The translations under genes and the position numbers were made by a program. The notes beneath the pieces are model-generated. The model was not told the origin of the DNA, searched no databases, and saw only the letters and a program-made list of their open reading frames with translations. DNA of 64,000 nt from Apostichopus japonicus. Its lineage: Eukaryota > Echinodermata > Holothuroidea > Aspidochirotida > Stichopodidae. The stretch lies in the NCBI RefSeq assembly GCF_037975245.1, contig NC_092571.1:3801001-3865000 (forward strand), in the 5' to 3' direction. Below are positions 51,000 to 63,044 of the stretch, piece by piece (the stretch's first letter is position 1; every line of letters begins with the position of its first letter).

Positions 51000-51175
51000 A
51001 CAGAGGGTTGTATATTGCGGTTTTACAAACTCTCTACAATAAACCAAACGGATGTATTGTTGTGTTTGATACAGTATAAGGCAGGCCGTATCGTGTATTT
51101 CCATTGTTGTATATGCATATGCATCAAGAAGCAGATAAACCAAACACGTACCATACTAATCGGACATAAATAATA

Positions 51176-51410
51176 GGAGTGTTAGCCCAGTGGTTATCCC
51201 ATACCTTCCAATTATAAGGTCACCGGTTGGAGTCACTCCAAGATTAATGTATGTCGTCCAGTTACAGAGTTGTTGACAATCGACAATTCATTATCATGGA
51301 CGTTAAATAAGAGACTAATGTCAGTCAGCTTGCGGCTTTGATAAGCCAATGAGGCTTTTTCGCGAGTTCCTGCTTGCAGAAGGATCTAAAATACATAAAT
51401 ACATACAAAA
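51176..51410 (+). mobile_element. tRNA-derived SINE
   Basis: Begins tgttagcccagtggttat (A-box-like) and has ggtcaccggttggagtcac 35 bases on (degenerate B box), then a body with gccaatgaggctttttcgcg and an A/T-rich tail (aaatacataaatacataca). Structure fits a SINE with a decayed tRNA-like head; it is not a tRNA gene. Confidence 0.6.
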
Positions 51411-52089
51411 AAATTATATGTCCGATAAGTACTTTCTTTATGTGTAAATAATTATACATAAAAGAGTAAGCCAGGCAAATTAGGAGACCCGTGTATGTGT
51501 CTTCTCATTTGTTTTCTCATGATTCCAGCGGTAGTGATAAGAATATCGAACATCCACGCCAGTGCGCCAAACTTCTTTGTGAGGGCGTGCTGTTTGTTGA
51601 GGTATTAAAAGGGCCCGCAACGTGACTTTCGTAACAAAACAAAATGAGCAACCACGAGGATATTTGCCTATACTTTCATAGAAATAGCTTGAGGAGTTTT
51701 GTTGGTTTGACGACTGCATATATGTATATGTTATAACTGAAAAAAAATTGGAAAACATTTGTAAGATACATGTGGTAGTATGTATGTGCAGGCCATGCAC
51801 AGTCACGTTTAAAGCAGCATTTTGCGTCCTTTTCTATGATTTTTCTCAACCTCACTGATTCCACTTTGCCATAACGACATACATAACTAGCTAATCTATT
51901 TATATTTTACTTCAAATGGTGGCATGAAAGTCGAAAAATTTGCAACTTTCAACTTTGTTGTTCTCCAAGATATTTTCCGTTGGGAACCCAATAAACCTCG
52001 CCCATAATATGAATATTTAAACACTACGAACGTCATTGACAGATACGTAATATAACACCACGCTTGATTTGTGTACAGTCTATATGGCA

Positions 52090-52128
52090 GTTGTACCAGG
52101 GAGTTGCATAACAACTCCCTGGTACAAC
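52090..52128. repeat. Perfect 17-bp hairpin GTTGTACCAGGGAGTTG (copy 3)
   Basis: The 17-base arm GTTGTACCAGGGAGTTG, loop cataa, then its exact reverse complement. The loop is the reverse complement of the loop at 50791, so the two hairpins are in opposite orientation 1.3 kb apart and could mark the ends of one element. Confidence 0.85.
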
Positions 52129-52582
52129 CAACGCGAAGTCTTCAATCTATTTTTAGCAACGGCTCATAACTAAACCTGCATCTCTGATTGGTTGAATTCA
52201 AACTAGTGGGTTTGGCGGAATTGTATGCGATTAATTTTAACTGTGAAATTTGTCGAGGACACTCTTCTCATTTATCGACATAAATCGTTAATTACTCGCT
52301 AATTAACGCTCTTGGCAGGGTGAAACTTGGATGGTATCTTAGATTGCTGTTTTATGATTGATACATGTAAAAAAATCGATGCACATGTTAAAAAAGTGGA
52401 AAAAAGCGACCCAACGCAAAATGCTGCTTTAAAGATATATATGCTGTATTAGAAAAATGTCAGATATTCAGATATGGCCCCCTTTGCTTTGGAATTTCCG
52501 ACGCGTAAGTGAATCGTAATCTGCCCGAACAACTCCCAGGTGGTACAATCAACATTAACGTGATGCTCAAGTTTGGCGTAAA

Positions 52583-53330
52583 TTTGTTGTAAACGCGTTG
52601 TATCTATGCTACGAGTTTCCGATGTGTAAGATAATCGTAATCGTGTCGTAAATTTCTTCGTCACGAGTGTAAGGTCAACCTAAACGAGGAGAAGAAATAA
52701 GTTTTAATAAATAAAAAGTAATTATTAACTTCCGATATGTAAGTTGTCATAAACGTAACGGAAATCTGTTGTTCCGCGTTTACACTGTTTACGGAAGCGT
52801 AATCACTTTGTAAACGCGTTGTTCCAAATGTACGGGTTTCCGATGTTTAAGGTGACCGTAAGCAAGACGTAAATTTCTTCGTGTCTAGTTTAAGGTCAAC
52901 CTAAACGTGGAGAAGAAATAAGTTTTAATAAATAAAAAAGTAATTATTAACTTCCGATATGTAAGTTGTCATAAACGTAACGGAAATCTGTTGTTCCGCG
53001 TTTACATTGTTTACGGAAGCGTAATCACTTTGTAAACGCGTTGTTCCAAATGTACGGGTTTCCGATGTTTAAGGTGACCGTAAGCAAGACGTAAATTCTT
53101 CGTGACGAGTTTAAGGTCAACCTAAACGAGGAGAAGAAATAAGTTTTAGTAAATAAAAAAGGAATTATTAACTTCCGATATGTAAGTTGTCATAAACGTA
53201 ACGGAAATCTGTTGTTCCGCGTTTACATTGTTTACGGATGCGTAATCACATCGTAAACGCGTTGTTCCAAAATGTACGGGTTTCCGATGTTTAAGGTGAA
53301 CGTAAGCAAGACGTAAACATCCAAGGACTG
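52583..53330. repeat. 222-bp tandem repeat, about 3.3 copies
   Basis: The landmark tccgatatgtaagttgtcat starts at 52731, 52953 and 53174 (spacing 222 and 221). Each unit holds gtaaacgcgttgttcc, tttccgatgtttaaggtgac and taaacgaggagaagaaataag. The first unit is more diverged and starts near 52583. Non-coding. The sequence after it (53350-53370) matches 19162-19182 in reverse complement. Confidence 0.9.
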
Positions 53331-55202
53331 TGCTTACGATAACTTAAATGCGTGTCTTTTTCCCGTGCGACTTGAATATTGGTCTATACCCTTCAACCGA
53401 CAACGACTGGAACTGGCCTCGAAAGAAAAGCAGACTAGGCTTAAGATTGTGGAGAGCGATCAGGGTACCAACTCACGAGATCTGGGTGGAATTCTCCATT
53501 CAGCAACATTGATTGATAGTCGATAATATGAATCCTGAGATGTGTAAGCCCTAACCAAATAGAGCCACGACACTAATGTGTGTGTGTGTGGGGGGGGGGG
53601 ACAGTTGATAGTGTGTCCCCCACCTATCGAAATGTGGGGGGACGTGTCCCCTCGCCCCCCCCCCCCTCAGAATTGTCGCAAATGCTCCATTTTATGCTTT
53701 ACCGTATACCAATTTCGATACGTTCCAGTATTACATTAATGTTACTTACGGTTCGTGGGATTATTGCGTACTTGGGCTCACACGTTGACTGGTTGTTAGG
53801 GTTCTGTTGCAGTTATACTAGGTTATTTATTGTAGTAATTGTTGGTATCTTTATTATTACGTGTACTTCACGTCTATGCTTGGGAATTCTATACCTTCAC
53901 AACTCATTCAGTATGTTTCTTTACCCTTGGGCTTACAATTACGTTAACATTGTTCTATTTGCATGATGTGCGTACATGGTACGTGTAGACAAGATTTTGG
54001 TTGAATGGAGTTTAGGTTGAACCTTTGTTTACCCAATGTTATACAGTTACATATGATATGTTCCCTACGTTGTCATTGAAGTATATATAGTGGACAGCTT
54101 TGAAAGGTTAAAAGGTTTGTGTCACTTGTAAGAAACTAAAGAAGAGTCTCAACTGATGGCTGACCTACTAGCTGATAGGGTCACATGTGAACCACCTTTT
54201 ACCAGTGTCGGCGTTAGTGTCTTTGGCCCATGGCAAAGTCTTGACACGTAGAACCAGAGGTGCTATTGCTAATAGCAAACAGTGGACAGTTATATTTTCA
54301 TGTATGTATACAAGGGCATTGCAATACCGTGTTTGTCGATACCATTGTCCCTTGGACATTTCTTGTGCACGCTAGACTATAAAATTATAACAATGACGTC
54401 GGTTGTCATCCACGTACTTTATGTTGCAACAGGTAATGATGTGCAACAACTGTGTACATGCGCATATATATGGTAACATGGAATACACAGTTTTGCCCAA
54501 AGTATTGGCATGTCGTTTAAGAAGTCTCTCCGAAAATTAAGGTAAGTAAAGAAACTTCGGCAAGGAATCCTGTCTAATACTTTCCGAGCAAACATATATG
54601 TCAAAATAACGACAAAGTATAAAATATCGATAGTATGTGATACAAAATATTTATCAATTTAACTCTGTTTAAAGAAGCCAATCAAGCCTGCTTCAATTAA
54701 ATAACTTCCACTATGATATCACACGCTACTTTAAGTGCGTAGTAAACGAAGGAACGATATGGTTGTTTGATATTACAAGTTTACTTACAAACAGGGATTC
54801 CTAGATTTAGCAAGCAAATAATCAATGCGACTGCTGCGGAAGGGTTTCTTTTGTTGTTTTGCCTGCCCAAGTTTCCAACCTTAGCTTAACCTATTGGAAT
54901 GGAAAATTCACGTGCCCTTACTTCGTGACTTGTATCAATGTGATCAGAAGGTAGTATTGTGAAGTTTAGCACAGTCACCGAAATTAAAGAGAAAGCGGAA
55001 ACCCCTTACCTGGAAATATATCATTAAAAATATTTTAAATGAAGAAAAGTTTACGAGTAAGATGAAAAATCAAAACTACAGTATGAAATGTAACACCCAA
55101 TGAAATAAGGGCAGTATTGAAGAACTCAGCATGCATAGACTCCGGATGAGTGACTTGATTAGTCCGTATCGAGTTATATTTGTCACAGGGGTTCTACACG
55201 TG
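53331..55202. other. Intergenic DNA with transposon-end debris
   Basis: 53580-53670 has paired G and C runs (gtgggggg…, cgccccccccccc) typical of element ends in this window. The rest, 53700-55200, shows no exon, RNA gene or repeat that I can name. Confidence 0.4.
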
Positions 55203-55599
55203 GGGTCAGCCCGATGTTCATAAGGAACCATTAGTCATAAGGGTCATTGTTCATAAGGTTCGTTATTCATAACGTGCATTTTTTTCGAAAAAAGTTCGTT
55301 ATCCATAATCGGAAAAAAAAGTTCGTTATTTATAATCAAAAGGGGTCATTGTTCATAAGGTCCGTTTTTCATCATCGGAAAAAAATCCAGTATTCATACA
55401 GTAATAATAGCAACAATAAAAGCAGGGCGGAGCAACACCTCCCCCGTTCGCCATAGCTCTGCATATATTCTCCATTCTGAAAATAAACTCGACGTATCAT
55501 TTCCATTAATTGAAACCGAACATTTTGTACCAAAGAGCGGCAATGGATCACTCTACACACAGGTGTATGGAACGCCAAAAGGCCCACAATATACGAAGA

Positions 55600-56515
55600 T
55601 GATGTTACAACACACGATGATATACTAACTTCACATGATGATGTACTACTTTCATATGAAGATGATGTTACAACACACGATGATATACTAACTTCACATG
55701 ATGATGTACTACTTTCATATGAAAATGATGTTACAACACACGATGATATACTAACTTCACATGATGATGTACTACTTTCATATGAAAAAGATGTAACAAC
55801 ACACGATGATATACTAACTTCACATGATGATGTACCACTTTCATATGAAGATGATGTTACAACACACGATGATATACTAACTTCACATGATAATGTACTA
55901 CCTTCATATGAAGATGATGTTACAACACACGATGATATACTTACTTCACATGATGATGTACCACTTTCACATGAAGATGATGTTACAACACACGATGATA
56001 TACTAACTTCACATGATGATGTACCACTTTCATATGAAGATGATGTTACAACACACGATGATATACTAACTTCACATGATGATGTACCACTTTCATATGA
56101 AGATGATGATACAACACACGATGATATACTTACTTCACATGATGATGTACCACTTTCATATGAAGATGGTGTTACAACACACGATGATATACTAACTTCA
56201 CATGATGATGTACCACTTTCATATGAAGATGATGTTACAACACACGGTGATATACTTACTTCACATGATGATGTACTACTTTCATATGAAGATGATGTTA
56301 CAACACACGATGATATACTTACTTCACATGATGATGTACCACTTTCATATGAAGATGATGATACAACACACGATGATATACTAACTTCACATGATGATGT
56401 ACCACTTTCATATGAAGATGATGTTACAACACACGATGATATACTAACTTCACATGATGATGTACTACTTTCATATGAAGATGATGTTACAACACACAAT
56501 GATAAACTAACTTCC
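55600..56515 (-). repeat. 63-bp minisatellite, left array (about 15 units)
   Basis: The unit, on the minus strand, reads ttcatatgaaagtagtacat then catcatgtgaagttagtata and tcatcgtgtgttgtaacatca. Because 63 is a multiple of three, an unbroken minus-strand frame of 375 codons (ATG 56499 to 55372) runs through it, coding a Ser/Cys-rich 21-residue repeat (about SCVVTSSSYESSTSSCEVSI per unit). No signal peptide, no splice evidence; single-base variants change residues freely. I regard it as non-coding until expression is shown. Confidence 0.85.
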
Positions 56516-56827
56516 CATAGTGATGTACTACTTTCACACGTATATACTGATAGTTTACGTTGATATACTGTTTTATACGTACATTACTGCCTGCTTAAGT
56601 TGATATATTTTCACACGTTCATGTACTGATTGCTTACGTAGGTATACTGTTAAACACATACATGTCCAGCTTCATATCAAGTGAGGATCTCTGCATATTT
56701 GTATGAATTATTCATGATACGGGAGACTAGAATATTTTATAGCGGTGATATTTCACATGGTAGTCATACTATAGCTAAAGTGTAAACTATATCAAATATT
56801 CGATCGGCAAATGGCGCCACCAGGCGT

Positions 56828-57648
56828 CTAATGCCCCTTTCACACTGACTTGATTTCCAACGGGTACACCAGGGTGTACCAGCTGAATCTCTCAGTATGA
56901 AAGGAAACTCGGATGAAACGCAAGTGAAACACCGATTGAAGTTTTTTTTACCCTCCAAGCGTCAAGGGTAAGCAAACGGTGGGTTCACCGTTGGAAGTAT
57001 AGATTTAAAGTTCTATGGAACGCCAAAGGAAAGCATTGTACTGCCCACAAACTCGAGTACTAAATCCACATGTACTTTAGTACTAAATGAGATTACGTAT
57101 GTTGCTAATGCCTGTTTCTAAGGCTTTTTTTCTCAATTTTTGTGCTGAATCCAGATGTACTAGTAATAAATGAGATTGCGTACCGTTGATATTTCCTGTT
57201 TCTAAAGCGCTTAAATTCAAATGAACGATGACGGGCGGGATTAACTAAAATGTATACACCATTAGGAAATTGAGGGTGTTTCGGGGGAAGTGTAAAGACC
57301 GGTCTAGCACTACGTAAAAATAGGCTAGTCCTATACGGCTATGTCACTGTCGGTATGTCATATACACAGGCTATGCCTTAACATACAGACTGGATCTTGG
57401 CCGTCGTTAAATTCCCCGAACCTAGGCTATATCTAAGTGCAATTTCGCACGATCTGTAAAGTTCTTTTGCAACGAGTCGGCCGCTGTGCGAGCAAAAAAC
57501 ACGCGTAGGGTAACGTAGCAAATCAAATTCATGGGAGCATTCTTGCTAGTATGAAACGACGGTGTTCGAATTTTTACTAGAGGTTCATCGTTTATTTCAA
57601 CGGTGAATCCAACGGTGGTTCACCGTAAGAATCGGCGTGAAAGGGGCA
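56828..57648. mobile_element. TIR element in the FB2 spacer (GCCCCTTTCAC ends)
   Basis: Left end tgcccctttcacactgactt and, on the minus strand from 57648, tgcccctttcacgccgattc; sub-terminal pieces also pair (caacggtgggttcaccg at about 56978 with caacggtggttcaccg at 57611). About 820 bases, no coding sequence. It is a MITE nested in the foldback element. Confidence 0.65.
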
Positions 57649-58165
57649 AGGGGGGGGGGCGGAGGAAAGTGGGAGAGAAGGATAGAAAAATGAGCGGGAA
57701 GGGAGGTTGGAGGTAGGAAAAGTGGAAATTAAAGAGCAAAGTGTGACAAAAACTAGGAGAAAGTGAGAAGGAAGAAAGGGGATAGATTGATCGAGTGTGA
57801 GGGCGGAAGGGGGGGGGGGGGGGTAGCGGGAAGAAAGATGGTGAGTGAAGGGGCTAGAACAAAGGGAGGGGGTAATGACGAGAGATGGAAAGAGCTGGGT
57901 GCGGAATGTGTGGAAATTAGAGGGGAGGGATATATGGACGTAGCGAGCGGTGGGGGTGTCGTGTGGGGGTGTCGTACCCCCAATAATTTGGTCGCCGTCG
58001 GCAAATTGATGACTCGTCGGCAAATTGATGGCTCATCGGTCGTCACAGAGGGGAGAAAGGGGAGCAGGGTGACGCCAGAGGGCGGAGTGCTACAACGGAC
58101 AGGGTGCATGGCTAAGGCCCCGACAGTGTGGCTAAGGTCCCGACAGGGAACTAAGGTCCCCGACG
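57649..58165. other. G-rich, purine-biased stretch with small direct repeats
   Basis: 57649-57960 is strongly purine-biased (G-runs at 57650 and 57809-57823). 57990-58040 has a doubled gtcggcaaattgatg, and 58110-58165 has a tripled ctaaggtccc/cgacag word. Long open frames here on both strands follow from composition. Confidence 0.55.
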
Positions 58166-58239
58166 AAAGAAATACATATACGTGTAAAAACAGTATACCA
58201 ACGTAACCTATCAGTATATGTAAGTGTAAAAGTAGTACA

Positions 58240-59108
58240 TCATCATGTGAAGTTAGTATATCATCGTGTGTTGTACATCATCTTCATATGAAAGTAGTAC
58301 ATTATCATGTGAAGTTAGTATATCATCGTGTGTTGTAACATCATCTTCATATGAAAGTAGTACATCATCATGTGAAGTTAGTATATCATCGTGTGTTGTA
58401 CATCGTCTTCATATGAAAGTAGTACATTATCATGTGAAGTTGGTATATCATCGTGTGTTGTAACATCATCTTCATATGAACGTAGTACATTATCATGTAA
58501 AGTTGGTATATCATCGTGTGTTGTAACATCATCTTCATATGAAAGTAGTACATCATCATGTGAAGTTAGTATATCATCGTGTGTTGTAACATCATTTTCA
58601 TATGAAAGTAGTACATTATCATGTGAAGTAAGTATATCATCGTGTGTTGTAGCATCATCTTGATATGAAAGTAGTACATCATCATGTGAAGTTAGTATAT
58701 CATCGTGTGTTGTACATCATCTTCATATGAAAGTAGTACATCATCATGTGAAGTTAGTATATCATCGTGTGTTGTAACATCATCTTCATATGAAAGTAGT
58801 ACAACATCATGTGAAGTTAGTATATCATCGTGTGTTGTACATCATCTTCATATGAAAGTAGTACATTATCATGTGAAGTTGGTATATCATCGTGTGTTGT
58901 AACATCATCTTCATATGAACGTAGTACATTATCATGTGAAGTTGGTATATCATCGTGTGTTGTAACATCATTTTCATATGAAAGTAGTACAACATCATGT
59001 GAAGTTAGTATATCATCGTGTGTTGTAGCATCATTTTCATATGAAAGTAGTACATCAGTATGTGAAGTAAGTATATCATCGTGTGTTGTAACATCATCTT
59101 CATATATT
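58240..59108 (+). repeat. 63-bp minisatellite, right array (about 14 units)
   Basis: Same unit as the left array, in the opposite orientation. Several units are 62 bases (tgttgtacatc in place of tgttgtaacatc), so the frame is broken at least four times and the peptide repeat is scattered over short frames. This argues against selection for a protein in this arm. Confidence 0.85.
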
Positions 59109-59479
59109 GTGGTCCTTTTGGCGTTTCATACTAGTGCGTACCCGTTTTACATACAGTGAAATGATTCCACTTACTACTCCTTCAAGAAAACTATAACTTA
59201 TATTAATAATATCGAGAAATTCGACTGATTATGAATAGCGAACCCTATTTCTGATTAGGAATAAGGAACCTTTCTTATCAATTATGAAAAACGAGCCTTT
59301 TTGCCAATTATGAGAAACAAACTTTTTTTTTTAAATTATGAATAGCGAACTTTTTTTCGATTATGAATAACGAACCTTTTTTCCAATCATGAATAACGAA
59401 CCTATTTTTCAATTATGAATAACGAACCTTTTTTTCCAATTATGAGTAACGTTCGCGGAAATGCCCCCAATATTCAAGA

Positions 59480-59670
59480 ATAGTGTAGTTGCCTTGAAAG
59501 ATATTGCAGAACACATGGCTGAGTATGCCGCGTCGAAAGGTCTTCTCCAACAACCCAGAGGACATTGATTGGTAGCCTATTCGGACGCAAAATAATAATA
59601 GCGACACCACTGCAAAATTGGTACATTGAACATGGTCTCGTTGTCACCCACAAGAGTAGCATGTGGCAAT
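59480..59670 (+). pseudogene. Type B DNA polymerase fragment A (Polinton/virus-like)
   Basis: In one frame LKDIAEHMAEYAASKGLLQQ is followed by a TGA near 59563; a shift of frame then gives GSLFGRKIIIATPLQNWYIE, typical of the region before the palm domain in protein-primed type B polymerases of Polinton/Maverick and virus-like elements. At about 59650 similarity ends. Stops and a frameshift show that it is dead. It begins within 20 bases of the right end of FB2. Confidence 0.6.
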
Positions 59671-61019
59671 GTGACACATTCGCGTAGCGGATATCCAAAA
59701 GTAATATGCAATGTGAGAAAATACTCCAACCAACTAATGACACAGAACAAGTTCAACTTCTTAATTGGCCATGTATTTATTTAGGAGGAAATTTCTCCTT
59801 AAAAGGAAAAAAAAGAAAAAAATTAAAGGTTACAACTGCAATATTGCTTCATTACATTACTGCATAAGGACATATATGACTTTGAATACTTAGATACAAC
59901 GTATTGCTTTGGAGCAATCTTTACCCGATAGTGACATAAATCTAAATTTAATCTAACTCCTGAAAAGTTTAAAACTTTCCAGTGTTGTCTCTATATATCT
60001 CTGGATCTTTCTCAGTTGTAAGAGAACAAACCGATACGTATCAATTCAGCCTTAATATATATAATTACCATTTATTCTTTCCTCTACAGTAGAATGACGT
60101 TACATCTTCTTGTCTGAAGAGCTTTCCCACCTTTATATCATGGAATTCTAATTAAACATTTATCTTTTAACATACGAGTTCTGAATTGTTAATATATGAC
60201 GAATATTGCCTAAATGATGCTGACAATACTTGTTGATACATGTGGTCGCTGACATTATGTTGTGATACATGTTACGGTCGAAGTAGGTGCAAAAATATCC
60301 CCAAACAGAGCTTCAGGTCTTCAACTCAATGTTAGGAAAAGTGGCAAATGGTGCCAGTTCTTAAACTGCTAGACGAGCTCCGCAATACAGCCAATATTTT
60401 GTCCGGTCAGGTGATGTTCCTCCATCCCAACTCCGCCGACAAGCTGCCCTATCCAGAACATTACATACTGTATGAATCTGGATTCTCCAGGAAATAATTG
60501 TGTTTTCAGTTTCACAGTTAAATACCAGTCATAAATTACAGTATACTAGCCCAGGCTTCAATACAGGTATCATTTAGGATCCTGTGTCCCATGATATGAA
60601 AAATCAAAATATTCTAGCTCTGCTTTTTTCTTTAGCTAAAAACATAGCATGACTCGATCCGATGGTGGTGTTTTGGAGAGATCTTATCCAACACTCACTT
60701 GCTGGATGTGATATCTCGCATAATTACTAGTGCAACAATTAGTATCACCTGGCAATACAATACATTGTCTTCTTGACTAAGCCCTGACCTGGTAGTGTTT
60801 CTTTTGTGTACACTAGCTATCCCAAGAGTATGCTACCCTGTACCTTTGTATAATGAATAGAGGGATTAGGGTTTATGTAAATCGTCCTACATCCTGGACA
60901 TCAATCTCTATCATCAACAACCAGGGTTTGACTAAAAAGTTACTTGTCGAACTTTCTAAAATAAACAGTTGACAGATTGACTTATTCAGTCATAAATTCA
61001 AATTAACTAAATTCTACTA
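59671..61019. other. Unassigned DNA between the two polymerase fragments
   Basis: AT-rich; no motif, exon or element end recognised. It may be an insertion that separated the two polymerase pieces, but fragment B seems to overlap fragment A by a few residues, so two separate copies are equally possible. Confidence 0.4.
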
Positions 61020-61925
61020 TTCTAATGTGACACTCGTGGTAACCACAATTTATCAATTATGCCAATTCATACCAAATGCCGTATTCCGTCAGTTTGGGGA
61101 TGAGGTCAGTGACGCTAGGCGCAAAGGTGATGAAGATCCCACTTAAAGTATTCTAGCTGATACCATGAAACTGATTGGAAACTCTGCCTATGGTAAAACA
61201 GTTACTAACAAAGAAAAACATGTTGACGTCTCTGTGTGTAATGATGACACTGTATTTCAGTCCGTAAATAATCCCTTTTGTCAGAAGTTTATCACCGTTA
61301 GGAGACGGCATGTGTGAAACCGATCTTCTTAAGCGTGTTGTAGAATTAGATCTCCCCATTCAAATTGGTTTCTTCGTCTACCAATATGCCACGTTGAGAA
61401 TGTTACAGTTCATGTTAAAATTTGTAGACAGGGCTGACTTACAGTACTGTGAGATAGATACAGATTCTGCTTATTTACCAATTCTGGGTCATCGTTAGAA
61501 GATATCATTAAACCGCTAATGCGATCCTTACTTGAACAAGAGAGACACTTGTGGTTTCCTCGCTCCGATACTCCCGAACACAAAAAGTACGATAAACGTA
61601 CACCGGGCTTATTCAAACTGGAGTGGGAAGGAGACGAACTGGAGTGGGAAGGAGACGGTATCGTCTCTATAAACAGTAAATGTTATTGCTGTTTTGGTTC
61701 AGGTAAAGAGAAAGTTAGATGCAAGGGGGTCAACAGGAATTCTGCTACCGTCACGAAAGAAAAGTAATCCAAAACAAATGCTCTGTGCAGGCAACTAATA
61801 GAGGTTTTAAAATGAAGAGTGGTCAAATGCAGACCTATGTTCAGGAAAAGACCGCGCTGTCGTGTTTATACATTAAACGGAAAGTAGCGAAGGATGGGGT
61901 ATCTACTACACCCTTAGACGTGTAA
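61020..61925 (+). pseudogene. Type B DNA polymerase fragment B, palm region (Polinton/virus-like)
   Basis: Short matches in order: FIPNAVFRQFGDEV (about 61065), MKLIGNSAYGKT with the motif-B NSxYG (61164-61200), then DTDS of the catalytic motif C (about 61455-61470), and near the end YIKRKVAKDGVSTT. Damage includes an in-frame TAA at 61145, a frame change around 61310, a TAG at 61496 with a frame change, and another around 61740, plus a small in-frame duplication (LEWEGDE) near 61620. A polymerase of this type replicates Polinton/Maverick or related viral genomes from a protein primer. This copy is inactive; no integrase, capsid or protease gene was recognised near it. Confidence 0.75.
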
Positions 61926-63044
61926 AGTTGTTGTGATATCTGTAAAATATTCTTGTATTTACTATTTATGCACATGTCATTTATGAATACACCGTTTGGA
62001 AACATGTACTTATGAATAAACTTTCTCTAAACTTATCCTCTGTGTTCTATCCTTCATTCTTGTCGTTCGGACTATGCTATGTATTCCACTAAAGTGAGAA
62101 GTAAAAAATCAATAACAGCCTCCCCAACCTGTATTATCAGACGGAAATGTATTTACAATAGTCTACAACCAAACAAAAGACGGCTCGGCAGGATGGATTA
62201 TCCACACCTTATTACCTTTAAGGTCATTCCGAGGATACCAAGACAGCCTAATGGCAATCTATTTAAGAAGGCAAATACCCTAATGACAATCTGTATCAGA
62301 GTCGAACATAAAACAAAAAGGATTCGTATGTTAGATCAAAGTTATGCTGCACGTTTCGACAACAGTGAGTGATTCTGAGGCCGCTCTCAGGAAGATGTCC
62401 AGATTTCCTAACAGGAAGGCTAACATGAAACAAAAAGTTCCCTGCCCAAACCATAAAGGTATTCACAGGGATTCCCAGAATTCCCAGGATTCCCAGGGAT
62501 TCCCCTTGAAGACAAAAGAACTTCACACCTCGAGAAAATAGGAATGGAGGGGTCTGAAGTGTTTACTCTATACTACTATTGTTCCGACAGGATAACTACT
62601 TATACTAACGTATCTCAAAAGTTAATTCAGCCAGAGCGCCTCATGATGTACTAAATTGTGCTCGGGCAATGCTATTGTGCTTAATATGCTGTGTTTAAAG
62701 GCGCTTTTCGCCACATGCAGGTTACAAAAGTGAATTTTAGTTGACAGTTGATCCTTAAACACTACCAAGGGTTAAAAAACAGTGTTCCGAATGTGGCCAT
62801 GGTGTGTAGCCTATATAGGGTATTTTTCACAAAAGTGAGAAAGCACGGATTTCCTTTCGTTACATACACCCTTCACTATTAGTTTCACATGGAAACAACA
62901 CTACACACGCTTTAGTCATCTTCATTCTGAGAAAGACTGACAAGGAAGCAACAGCAGGGATGACAGCGACAAATGTCTGCTCAATTCAATACATGAGTCT
63001 GACACCAGTAAGGTATCCCTTGATTTGTGGAGGATTCACAAGCA
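61926..63044. other. Intergenic DNA before the Ig gene
   Basis: A 97-codon open frame at 62079-62372 is not recognised and has no support. 62461-62508 holds a short tandem repeat (gattcccag about five times). The last 150 bases should contain the 5' UTR of the Ig gene; no promoter element was identified with confidence. Confidence 0.4.

Larger units (their letters stand above)
55203..59460. mobile_element. Large foldback element with nested inverted arrays (FB2)
   Basis: The outer left arm (55203-55420) is the ttcgttattcataatc array, starting with GGGGTCAGCCCGATGTTCAT as in FB1; the outer right arm (59216-59455) is its reverse. Inside these lie two arrays of a 63-bp unit, in opposite orientation, at 55600-56515 and 58240-59108, both edged by an inverted aacgccaaaagg…cacaatat block (55572 and 59130). 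The inverted arms thus extend for about 1.3-1.4 kb. The centre (56660-58165) holds a separate TIR element and G-rich DNA. No transposase is present. It ends right beside the DNA polymerase remains at 59480. Confidence 0.8.

Noticed and set aside
50791-52128. Helitron with 3' hairpin
   Set aside because: The hairpins are not followed by a CTRRT end at the usual distance and no 5' TC end or Rep/helicase sequence was found.
53580-53966. 128-codon open frame with hydrophobic C-terminal half
   Set aside because: It starts inside G/C homopolymer transposon debris and shows no family resemblance.
55600-56515. CRISPR-like array
   Set aside because: The units are contiguous tandem repeats without unique spacers, in a eukaryotic transposon arm.
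57592-58206. Long open frames on both strands
   Set aside because: They come from purine-biased, stop-poor composition; the peptides are low complexity and no splice or start context supports them.
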